Origin: Bacteroidaceae bacterium
Lineage (GTDB): Bacteria > Bacteroidota > Bacteroidia > Bacteroidales > Bacteroidaceae
Assembly (NCBI GenBank): GCA_024688885.1
Contig: JAILDV010000046.1
Location: forward strand, 1 to 64,000
Direction of reading: 5' to 3'
DNA length: 64,000 bases
In this document: positions 36,851-45,434 of the stretch, one piece after another
Numbering within the stretch: the stretch's first letter is position 1
How the letters are laid out: each line of letters opens with the position of its first letter
Position numbers and translations under genes: made by a program
Notes under the pieces: model-generated
What the model saw: the letters and a program-made list of their open reading frames with translations, nothing else
Database searches by the model: none
Told to the model about the DNA's origin: nothing

Positions 36851-37237
36851 CTATTTGCTTTTAATCATTTCCATGATTTCCTGCAAATCCTTTTCCGACA
36901 CTTCTTCCTGTTTGGCGAAGAAGGAGAGCATGGATTTGAGAGAGTTTCCGAAGAAGGTGCTCTTCACTTCTTTCATCACGCGGTTGGTGTATGCCTCCCT
37001 GCTGATGGTGGGTGTGAACACGAAGGTCTTGCCGCCTCCTTCCTGCTTACGCGACTGGATGAAGCCTTTGTTGGTTAATATCTTCAGGAATGTGGCGATG
37101 GTGGAGTAGGCGGGTTTGGGTTCAGGGTACTCTTCGATGATTTCGTGGGTGGTCATCCCTTCCGCTTTCTCCCAAAGCACATTCATGATTTCCATCTCGG
37201 CTTTGGTCAGTTGTCTTTCTTCCTCGTTTCGTTTCAT
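36851..37237 (-). CDS. BlaI/MecI/CopY-family transcriptional repressor
   Basis: LTKAEMEIMNVLWEKAEGMTTHEI; YSTIATFLKILTNKGF. Confidence 0.93.
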   Translation of the reverse strand: MKRNEEERQLTKAEMEIMNVLWEKAEGMTTHEIIEEYPEPKPAYSTIATFLKILTNKGFIQSRKQEGGGKTFVFTPTISREAYTNRVMKEVKSTFFGNSLKSMLSFFAKQEEVSEKDLQEIMEMIKSK

Positions 37238-37464
37238 GTTTATTTAATGTTTTAGATATTTTTATTTAAGTTTTTAGATTTTCTGTGGCAAAGGTAATCT
37301 AAACTTTTAGATAACTCCAAATAAAAAGATGGAAAAATGCACATTAAACGAGAAGTTTAACTTTTTTTGTTAGATATTCAGCGACTTTTATTAGATATTA
37401 AGAAGGGTATTGGGATTTTTTTGTACCTTTGACGCGCAAAAAATGAACTATAAATAGTAGATAT

Positions 37465-38361
37465 ATGAATACAAGGAAATTCTTTGGGGCGGTGCTGCTG
37501 TTGCTGTGCACCGTAACCCTCCAGATGAGTGGTCAGAATGCGAATGAGACTCTGCGCCAGAAGTATGAGCGTTTGGAAAAAGATGCTGATGCCAACCCGA
37601 CTGATTGGCAGAAACAGTATGCTGTGGCACAGATGCTGATACAGAAGGACAGCGAACTGCATGATCAGGAGAAGGCGAATAAGTTCTATGAACGCATCTA
37701 TCATATAGTGAGTGATATCAACGATGTTGTGCCTGATTCTGTGTACAATGAAGGCTGTTACATCCTGATGCTGAATGCCATGACTAAGAGTGACATAGAA
37801 AAAACGGTCTTCTATGCAGATGAACTCATTCGCCATGCTAAGCTGAAGAATGACATACAAAACTCATTTTATATTGGTGCTAATGCCCTTATGGCTCCTA
37901 TCATGATCATGCTTGAGCGTTCGGCTGGTGGATTAGATAAACTACTGGAGTTGCGCAAAATTATGGAAGAACGAAACTACAATGGTGTGGAAAACACCGA
38001 TGCGATGCTGGCGTTCTTCTATGACCAGACGTATAGTGAGTATCGTGAATGGGTGGCAGACAAATTGATGGAAGTCACCATCGAGGGGAAACCTTATGTG
38101 CTGATTGCCATGGGTGACTGGAATGTAGGGCAGCCCCTTATGGGATGGTCGGTAGACAAGCCTGATAGCAAGGTGGTGCTCGTTGATGAGAATCTGAAGG
38201 TGTATGACAATCTGCATGGCGCCATGCAGTTCAACTTCAGTTGGGACGGACAAAATACTGCCATCGTGAAGGCAGAAAACACCACGGTACGTCTCATCAC
38301 CGTCACGCCAGAACGGCGCCAGCAAATGGTTGAGGCATACAAAAAGTATCTCATGAAGTAA
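37465..38361 (+). CDS. hypothetical secreted protein
   Basis: Signal peptide; -7 box TACCTTTG near 37424. Confidence 0.7.
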   Translation: MNTRKFFGAVLLLLCTVTLQMSGQNANETLRQKYERLEKDADANPTDWQKQYAVAQMLIQKDSELHDQEKANKFYERIYHIVSDINDVVPDSVYNEGCYILMLNAMTKSDIEKTVFYADELIRHAKLKNDIQNSFYIGANALMAPIMIMLERSAGGLDKLLELRKIMEERNYNGVENTDAMLAFFYDQTYSEYREWVADKLMEVTIEGKPYVLIAMGDWNVGQPLMGWSVDKPDSKVVLVDENLKVYDNLHGAMQFNFSWDGQNTAIVKAENTTVRLITVTPERRQQMVEAYKKYLMK

Positions 38362-38382
38362 AATCGCTTCAAGTTTCGGATA

Positions 38383-38520
38383 TTTTTCACAACGGATTAC
38401 ACTGATTTCACGGATTTTTCGTCGCAGGGGCGACGATGGCCGGGTGCAGAAAATCCGAATGGCAGGAGCCGCCGAGGCTCAAAAAAAGCCGTATAATCCG
38501 TGCAATCCGTTGTGGAAAAA
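38383..38520. repeat. MITE-like inverted-repeat element between convergent genes
   Basis: TTTTTCACAACGGATT…AATCCGTTGTGGAAAAA, ~138 bp, with nested ACGGATTTTT/ATAATCCGT. Confidence 0.8.
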
Positions 38521-38545
38521 CACTTGCGAGAGTTGAGTAAATCGC

Positions 38546-40591
38546 TTACTTCAGGAATTCTTTCATTGATTCGTGATAGATGTTGCCATAGCCTGCTACA
38601 TTATAGAGTGTCACGTGGCTACCTACCGTGTTGATGAAGAGACGGTAGTAGAGGTCGCGCAGTGGGATTTCAGGTGAATTGATGATGCAGTCGTGCAAGG
38701 TGGCAGTGTAACGGTTGGTCATCCATACGTGGAGGTCGGTGTTGTAGATGTCTGCCTTCGATGTCTCGTAAGGATTGGCTGCTGTGATGGCGAGGATGCC
38801 AGGGATTCCTTCTGTAGCACTCATCACACTACCTGAATAGCAAGCTTCAGTGAGGCAGAGGAGTTTGCGGTATTTTTGTCCCTGATGCATTGCCTCGAAG
38901 GTTTCTTTGGCGAGTTGGGTGGTGAACCCCTCTTCTCGTTCGAGCCAAACCATTTGTCCGGGAACACCGTGACCGCTCCAGAAGACAAGCACGTTATCAT
39001 CTTTGTCAGCTTGAATGACAGCTGGCAATTTATCACTTTTTTCTCCACAGAGGATGTGCTTGATGTCGGAAGGCTCCAACTGGCTTGTATGGTAGTCAAT
39101 GTTCACATTCTGGTAGAGGTTATCACCATTCGGGCGCACCTGCACGATTCCCTTTTGGGGGTTGCTGGCATTGTTGGCGATGTCATCCTCTATGATAAGC
39201 ACGATATGGTCATCGTCATAACCCTGTTTGCGCAGGATTTGATACATCTGCAGCACATCTGCCTGATGGCGGTAATTGCTCCATCCATTGCTTCCAGCTA
39301 CCAACAATGCCCACTTTTGGTCAAGGGCAGGGTAGGTCATACCCGAATCATCCTCATCTTTGAATTCCTGCATGAGCTGCGTTTTCCAGTTCCATGCACC
39401 TAAAGTCGCATCGGTACGGTGAGAACCCGTAGAGGAGATGTAGTCGAGGATGATGTAACGTCCTTGATAGAGCAGATAATGATAATATGTGGTGGAAAGC
39501 ACGGTGGTGTAAACATTGCGGTCAAATGCAATAGGACCACAAGCACCGGCAATGTGTGCATCGGCAACTATCTTCAATGAATTGTTCAGCGACTCATTGC
39601 CCGAAGCGGAGAGTTGGTTAATGAGTGCCCAATTGAGCATGACCACTGCATCGTAGATTTGTGCAGCACCTAAGGTGGGCTGCTGACCGTATTTGATTTC
39701 GTAGAGAATGTCGAAGCCAGACTCTGGTGCTGCTCCGAAGGTGATGCCCTCGATGCCTTCTGCTTTGGCACCAAACCGGTCAAGTACATCCACTCCATAG
39801 GCGGTGTCACTGTAAAGTCTGCGCGATTGGCTGTTGGCACGCTTGAACGCTCCTTCGATGGTTTCGATTTCTTTCGACACACAAATCACCACGTCTGCAT
39901 TCTCTTCAGCTGCCTTCTGGCTTTCTTCTGCAAGTGTCTCGGGACGGAAATCATGGATGCCTTTCACCTCCAACCCCAATTCTTCTGCTTGGAAACCGAA
40001 CCACTCCACGAAGGTTCTGCCATAGAGGGTTTCACGATTGGCAAGCAAAGACACAGTCTTGGCACCATAATAGAGGGCGCGGCTGAGTAGAATTTCACAC
40101 TGTGTGATGTCACTTTCCACCATTGCCCAAAGGGAACCTGTGGATGCATAAGCGCGTGTCAGTTCTTCGGCAGTGGCAATGGTGAGGAAAGGTTTGTGGG
40201 CAGGGCAGAGCGAAGCAGCGAGTGTGGGTGCGTCAGCGCTGTATTTGCCGCCTATCACAGCCACAATGTCGTCACGTTGAGCCAATTTTTCAGCCAGTTC
40301 CTCTATGTTCTCCTCTTCTTCGTCATACCACTCAAATTCCATCTTCACCATCTGTTTCTCCTTCTTGTTGGGCGTGTTGAGGATGTTCTGTTTTTGTACT
40401 TCATTCACGCCATTGACAGCCATTTCGATGGTTTGTTCCCAATGTTTCTGCTGCTCATGGTTCATTGGAAGCACCACAGCCACTTTACGCACCTGCCAAT
40501 CAATGTGCTCGTCAGATGCAACGTCGTTTTTGTCGGTGCATGCCATCAGCAGCAATGCCACCAACCCTATCAGCCATTTATTTCGCTCCAT
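38546..40591 (-). CDS. surface lipoprotein: periplasmic-binding-protein-like domain fused to C13 legumain-like protease
   Basis: Lipobox LLMAC; WALLVAGSNGWSNYRHQADVLQMYQIL; catalytic-type VFWSGHG and LTEACYSGS. Confidence 0.85.
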   Translation of the reverse strand: MERNKWLIGLVALLLMACTDKNDVASDEHIDWQVRKVAVVLPMNHEQQKHWEQTIEMAVNGVNEVQKQNILNTPNKKEKQMVKMEFEWYDEEEENIEELAEKLAQRDDIVAVIGGKYSADAPTLAASLCPAHKPFLTIATAEELTRAYASTGSLWAMVESDITQCEILLSRALYYGAKTVSLLANRETLYGRTFVEWFGFQAEELGLEVKGIHDFRPETLAEESQKAAEENADVVICVSKEIETIEGAFKRANSQSRRLYSDTAYGVDVLDRFGAKAEGIEGITFGAAPESGFDILYEIKYGQQPTLGAAQIYDAVVMLNWALINQLSASGNESLNNSLKIVADAHIAGACGPIAFDRNVYTTVLSTTYYHYLLYQGRYIILDYISSTGSHRTDATLGAWNWKTQLMQEFKDEDDSGMTYPALDQKWALLVAGSNGWSNYRHQADVLQMYQILRKQGYDDDHIVLIIEDDIANNASNPQKGIVQVRPNGDNLYQNVNIDYHTSQLEPSDIKHILCGEKSDKLPAVIQADKDDNVLVFWSGHGVPGQMVWLEREEGFTTQLAKETFEAMHQGQKYRKLLCLTEACYSGSVMSATEGIPGILAITAANPYETSKADIYNTDLHVWMTNRYTATLHDCIINSPEIPLRDLYYRLFINTVGSHVTLYNVAGYGNIYHESMKEFLK

Positions 40592-41648
40592 ATTCTACCT
40601 CCTTCTTGATGGCTTCCTGCCGGTTGGCTTCCACACCCGCTTTCAGCTGTGGGTAGCGGTCAGCAATCTGCCAATTGATGTAGCCACTCTCCAACCCGTA
40701 GTGCTGATAGCGAGGCAAATCTTTTTGGTTATACCAATTGGTGAGATGGTCATAGAGTACGAGGTCAATACGTTTCACCATCGAACCGACAATCAGCGTT
40801 GAATAGGCACTTTGGTCTGTATCCATTCCCGCTGTGTAGATGCCACAATCGGGGTTTTCACGCAAGTAGCGGTAGGCTCCCATGTTAGAGCCTCCTGCTA
40901 CTGCGTAAATAAAATCGTATTGACCATCGTAGTCATACATTTTCTTATACAATTCTGTAGGCATGCCATATCCTGTCCAATCGTCGGCAATTGCACCGAC
41001 AACAGCCACAGAGCCGTCTTCTGCCTTTCCGAAACCTTCCACAAAACCGTCTCGGGCATCGTAGGTGGTGGTGTTCTGTCCGTTGCCGAGTAAAACGAGC
41101 GGATGTTTGCAGCCCAATTCCCGTGCTGTCTTACCAGCCAGCCACGAGGCACCATACATGCTGATGCCAAATGTCCTGATCTGTTCCGTTTCGTCTCCGC
41201 TGTCTTCAGCTTCGAAAGCCAACACACAGCGATTGATGTTCATCTCGGCATTAGCAAACACCTGTCGGGCAATGTCAACATAGTCGGAAGACGCAAGCAC
41301 CAACAGACGACGAGGAACAGTACCTTTATCGTCAATGGGCTTGTCAATATTCTCCCACCACGACTTGCAGGCAGACTCCACATCTTCCAAACTGGTGGGG
41401 GTGATGAATCGGATGGTCATGCCCTGACTGTGCTCATTCTCCATCAGTTTGATGCCACGCAGAATCTGGTCGTTGTAACTGCCGTCACCTAATCCGTCAA
41501 TCGAGAACAGCACAAGCACTTCAGCTTGCACAGTTGGTGTCTCTGTGTTGGATGCGTCATCGTCTTTATTGCAGGAGGTAACACAGTGACCTATCGTCAG
41601 CAGCATGACTGCTGCCAGCAGCTTGGTGAGGATATAGCTTGTCTTCAT
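40578..41648 (-). CDS. BMP/PnrA-type substrate-binding lipoprotein
   Basis: Lipobox VTSC followed by NKDDD; FSIDGLGDGSYNDQILRGI; GMDTDQSAYSTLIVGSMVKRID; 14-bp overlap with the next gene. Confidence 0.75.
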   Translation of the reverse strand: MKTSYILTKLLAAVMLLTIGHCVTSCNKDDDASNTETPTVQAEVLVLFSIDGLGDGSYNDQILRGIKLMENEHSQGMTIRFITPTSLEDVESACKSWWENIDKPIDDKGTVPRRLLVLASSDYVDIARQVFANAEMNINRCVLAFEAEDSGDETEQIRTFGISMYGASWLAGKTARELGCKHPLVLLGNGQNTTTYDARDGFVEGFGKAEDGSVAVVGAIADDWTGYGMPTELYKKMYDYDGQYDFIYAVAGGSNMGAYRYLRENPDCGIYTAGMDTDQSAYSTLIVGSMVKRIDLVLYDHLTNWYNQKDLPRYQHYGLESGYINWQIADRYPQLKAGVEANRQEAIKKEVEYGAK

Positions 41649-41654
41649 GCTTTA

Positions 41655-42851
41655 TTATAATCTTACTCCGAATGCTGCATTTGCGAACCAGTCATTCAGT
41701 CGTCCGCTATTACCTTTGTGATGATAACCGAAGTTGTAGAACTGACCGTTCAAGTTCACGAAGTAGCGGCTCCAACTATAGGTGAGCGAAAGGCGTGCAT
41801 TGAAATTCAGTCTGATGCGGTTGTTGTGTGCATCAGTACCCATTGCTTGAATACGGTAATCCTCAGGTTCCAATTCGTCTGCATCATGTTCCTCTTCATC
41901 TATTGCCAACTGACGCAAATTTGAGTCAAAGTTATATGCCTTCACTCGGTTGTAAAGCGTGACCATTGGCATTGCCATTGCGCTGATGAGCCAACCTTTG
42001 GCAGGCACATAGTTGTAGCCGTATCCGGCTCCTACATTCGCTTCCCACTGCTTGATGCGTCCTACATCATTCATGAATAGAATCATGTCTGCATTAGTGT
42101 TGTCATCGAAGCGGAAGTCCGAATAGTAGAACATGGCACCAGCCAGCCAGGAACCAGCCGACCGTTTCTGAATCACACTTTGGCGATAGGCAGCTTTATA
42201 GGAAAAACGTCGTTTGTTGAAGATGTAGTAACCGTCCAGCACCATCGTCTTGGCTTTGATGGGGGAGGCGAGAATCCATTTGTGGGTTTGGCTCTCCCAT
42301 TCAGGGTCACCACCATCTTCAGGATAAAAATTTCCCTCTAATTTCACTTGAGGCTCTTTCGTCTTAAACTCGTGTAGGCGAAAGTGCACGCAGTACCACG
42401 TGCCCGAACTACTCAACGAAAAGTCTCTACCTTTGTCACCTGCAACGTTGAAGGCATAGTGTGCTGCAAGTCCCTTGTATCCTACACGTACACCTACAGA
42501 GGTGGATACATCGGTGCGGATACGCGGCTGGCATTTCACATCACCTTCGGCACCGAAGTTTGCACCATCGATAGTCGATTTCATCTGAAGGTCGGATTGG
42601 CTGAGGTAGCTGTCCAAACTGATGCGCCAGACTTGTTTTGGGTTCTGGATATAGAGCGTATCTACATTCTTTACCCACTTTTTATCAACAAAATCTTTGG
42701 CCTTGTTGAAGAGCTTGTTCTTGTTTGTACTCTCAACAGGCTGCGTTTGCGCCTCTTGGCGAGTGTTCCCCGCGTCCACATCCACGTCCAGTTGGGCATA
42801 CCCCATCAGGGATGTCAGTGTCAGACAACTGTAAATGAGTAATTTTTTCAT
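41655..42851 (-). CDS. DUF4421-like outer-membrane protein
   Basis: Signal peptide; aromatic-rich alternating beta strands, C-terminal NAAFGVRL. Confidence 0.7.
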   Translation of the reverse strand: MKKLLIYSCLTLTSLMGYAQLDVDVDAGNTRQEAQTQPVESTNKNKLFNKAKDFVDKKWVKNVDTLYIQNPKQVWRISLDSYLSQSDLQMKSTIDGANFGAEGDVKCQPRIRTDVSTSVGVRVGYKGLAAHYAFNVAGDKGRDFSLSSSGTWYCVHFRLHEFKTKEPQVKLEGNFYPEDGGDPEWESQTHKWILASPIKAKTMVLDGYYIFNKRRFSYKAAYRQSVIQKRSAGSWLAGAMFYYSDFRFDDNTNADMILFMNDVGRIKQWEANVGAGYGYNYVPAKGWLISAMAMPMVTLYNRVKAYNFDSNLRQLAIDEEEHDADELEPEDYRIQAMGTDAHNNRIRLNFNARLSLTYSWSRYFVNLNGQFYNFGYHHKGNSGRLNDWFANAAFGVRL

Positions 42852-42900
42852 GGTCTCTCTATTTTTTGTGGTTACTCTATTTATGGTTACAGTTTCTTTA

Positions 42901-43449
42901 TTATTGTGGCTTTTCTATGTTAGTTTTGCCACAACTTGGACAAACTTTTGCCGCTTTATTAGGGAGTTTGAAAGAGGCGCTGCAATCGTTACATACGTAA
43001 GTGGACAGAATCTTGATTTTGTTCTCGCCTTCCATATAGTTGGGCTCGACCACCTGCAGTGTCATTTGAGGAATGCCCGTCACTGCAAATTTCACGTTGT
43101 AGTAAACACCGGCTACGTCGCCTTTGTCCACATGCACTGTTCCACGTGCGTCGGGCAACGTATAAGTGTAAGTGGCTGCGTTGCCATCATAGTTCTTTGC
43201 ATATTGGCCAACTAACTTCTGAGCATCAGTCTGAGTCTCAATGCCAATCTCGTAGCAGCCCTGCTCGTTGAGTTCACCGAACACAACAGCGCCGTCCTCA
43301 TCAATCAGTCGGGTCTTCAATTCCTTTACAGCCTTGTCGCCCAGTTCCTTACTGTTGTTGTCATCGTCATCGCTGCTGCATGAGATGAACGCACTTGTTG
43401 CACATACCATTAAGGTTGCCAAAGAAAGAAAAAATTTGTTTGTTTTCAT
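42901..43449 (-). CDS. lipoprotein with C-terminal zinc-ribbon-like CxxC…CxxC
   Basis: SAFISC-SSDDDD lipobox/LES-like tail; YVCNDCSASF…VCPSCGKTN; start placed at MKTNKFF. Confidence 0.75.
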   Translation of the reverse strand: MKTNKFFLSLATLMVCATSAFISCSSDDDDNNSKELGDKAVKELKTRLIDEDGAVVFGELNEQGCYEIGIETQTDAQKLVGQYAKNYDGNAATYTYTLPDARGTVHVDKGDVAGVYYNVKFAVTGIPQMTLQVVEPNYMEGENKIKILSTYVCNDCSASFKLPNKAAKVCPSCGKTNIEKPQ

Positions 43450-43504
43450 TTGTTTTTGATTTTTAGGTTTGACATTAATATAAATAATTGATAAATAATT
43501 GTTG

Positions 43505-44506
43505 TTAAAATTGCTCAAGGATTCTGATTCGCTCTGCAGTGCTCGGATGGGTGCTGAAAAGCGATTGTAGTTTGTCGAAAAAACTCTGTGTCGTTTTCTT
43601 TGGATGAATGATGTAGAGTTGGGCAATGTCTTCACGTTGGATGTGCCCAAGTCCAGGATAAGCAGAAATCTTTCGGAGGGCAGAAGCAAGGGCAAGAGGG
43701 TTGCGTGTCAGTTCTGCACCACCTGCATCTGCCATGAATTCACGTTTGCGTGAAATGGCAAAACGTGTGAGGAGTGTGAGGAAATAAGCAATGGCAGCAC
43801 AGACGATGGCTGCTATAATGACCACGATGATGGCAACACCACCACCTCCCTTACCATTGGAACGGCGTGAAGAGCCTCCACTCCAAAGGAAAACACGAAG
43901 TACACCACGAGTCAGGACAGTCAGCACAGTGGAGAGGATGCCCACAAACACGATGCTGACAATAAGTACACGGGTATCACGATTGCGGATATGAGTCAAT
44001 TCATGTGCAATCACCCCTTCTAGTTCTGCATCATCCAGATATTCGATGATGCCTCGAGTCAAGGTCACTGTGTAACTCTTCTGATTGATGCCCGAGGCAA
44101 AGGCATTGAGTTGAGGATCCTCAATGATGTTCACTTTTGGCATTGGCATACCGCAACTCATGCAGAGATTCTCCACTAGGTTATACACACGTGGATTCTC
44201 CTTGCGCTCGAGTGGCTTTGCTCCTGTAGCATGCTGAATCATCTGGGCATTGAACGTGTAGGCAATAGCGAGCCAGATAGCCACAATGATAACTGCCCAG
44301 GGTGCCCACCCGAGCCACATCTCATTGATGATGCTGGTGTCGAGGTAGAACTGTTCATTGCCGTACATGTCGTAGGTGCTCTGCACACCAAAAATGCAGC
44401 AGAACACCCACAACATGCCGAGGATGATGCATGGGAACATCAGGAGCAACATCATGCTGTTCCAGTTGTTCCTTACAATTTGAGATTGTATGCCGACGTA
44501 TTGCAT
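43505..44506 (-). CDS. M48-family metallopeptidase (HtpX-like)
   Basis: GVIAHELTHIRNRD; NAFASGINQKSYTVTLTRGI; REFMADAGGAELT. Confidence 0.93.
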   Translation of the reverse strand: MQYVGIQSQIVRNNWNSMMLLLMFPCIILGMLWVFCCIFGVQSTYDMYGNEQFYLDTSIINEMWLGWAPWAVIIVAIWLAIAYTFNAQMIQHATGAKPLERKENPRVYNLVENLCMSCGMPMPKVNIIEDPQLNAFASGINQKSYTVTLTRGIIEYLDDAELEGVIAHELTHIRNRDTRVLIVSIVFVGILSTVLTVLTRGVLRVFLWSGGSSRRSNGKGGGGVAIIVVIIAAIVCAAIAYFLTLLTRFAISRKREFMADAGGAELTRNPLALASALRKISAYPGLGHIQREDIAQLYIIHPKKTTQSFFDKLQSLFSTHPSTAERIRILEQF

Positions 44507-44515
44507 TCGGGGCTT

Positions 44516-45079
44516 TTAGAACTTGATTTCAGGTGCCTTCTCCACTTCTGCACGCTGAGAAGCCTCGATTTCGTACATGGCTTCCTTGTGGAATCCGAAC
44601 ATGCCAGCAAAGATGTTGCTTGGGAAACTCTGCACAGCGTTGTTCAGTTCACGGGTAGCAGAGTTGAAGAAGCGACGAACAGCAGCCAACTTGTTCTCGA
44701 TGTCTGCCAATTCGCCTTGCAACTGCATGAAGTTCTGGTTTGCCTTCAGGTCAGGATAAGCCTCCACCTGCACCTTCAAGCCAGCCAGAGCAGAAGTCAA
44801 CTGCTGGTCAGCCTTGATCTTGTCATCGATGCTTGATGCATTCACACCCGCTGTACGTGCAGCAGTGATGTTCTCCAGAAGTTCCTTCTCATGAGTGGCA
44901 TAGCCTTTCACCGTAGCCACCAACTGGGGCACAAGGTCAAAACGCTGCTTCAACTGCACATCGATGTCAGCGAAAGCATTCTCACGATTGTTACGCAGTC
45001 TCACAAGGTTGTTGTACATGCCGATGATGGCAAGGATAATCACAACAACAACCGCAATAATGATAATAGTTGTAACCAT
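44516..45079 (-). CDS. lemA: LemA family protein
   Basis: YNNLVRLRNNRENAFADIDVQLKQRFDLVPQLVATVKGYA. Confidence 0.95.
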   Translation of the reverse strand: MVTTIIIIAVVVVIILAIIGMYNNLVRLRNNRENAFADIDVQLKQRFDLVPQLVATVKGYATHEKELLENITAARTAGVNASSIDDKIKADQQLTSALAGLKVQVEAYPDLKANQNFMQLQGELADIENKLAAVRRFFNSATRELNNAVQSFPSNIFAGMFGFHKEAMYEIEASQRAEVEKAPEIKF

Positions 45080-45149
45080 AGTTGTTTGATAGTTTAGTAG
45101 TATATAGTTATTAGTAATGATGTTCTTTACGATTCATCATATTTGGTTG

Positions 45150-45157
45150 CAAAGGTA
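45150..45157 (-). promoter_or_regulatory. -7 box TACCTTTG for the lemA cluster
   Basis: CAAAGGTA on + strand upstream of lemA. Confidence 0.5.
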
Positions 45158-45277
45158 GTGTAAAAATGGTAACCGACCAAATTTTTAACGAATTTATATA
45201 AAACTCGCCTATGGGGTGTTCTGTTTTTGTTTTTTGTGACAATGCCTCAATATTCCACAAACGAAACAAAGCATCAC

Positions 45278-45379
45278 GAATACACATACTCGCGCAACAC
45301 GAAGTCATAAGGGAGTCCATGTGGAAGTCACAAGGCGGGGCATCATGAAGTCACACGTTAGAGAGTACGAAGCAGCCTG
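45278..45379. repeat. degenerate 22/23-bp tandem array (GAAGTCA…)
   Basis: GAATACACATACTCGCGCAACAC / GAAGTCATAAGGGAGTCCATGTG / GAAGTCACAAGGCGGGGCATCAT / GAAGTCACACGTTAGAGAGTAC / GAAGC…. Confidence 0.75.
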
Positions 45380-45434
45380 TTGTGGAATAAGATAGTTATG
45401 TCACAGCCTTCTAATTATATGAAAATCATTTTCT

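Noticed and set aside
45278-45379. Possible CRISPR with very short repeats and spacers
   Set aside because: Period is only 22-23 bp, conserved heads of about 7 bp, and no cas genes; better described as a degenerate tandem array.
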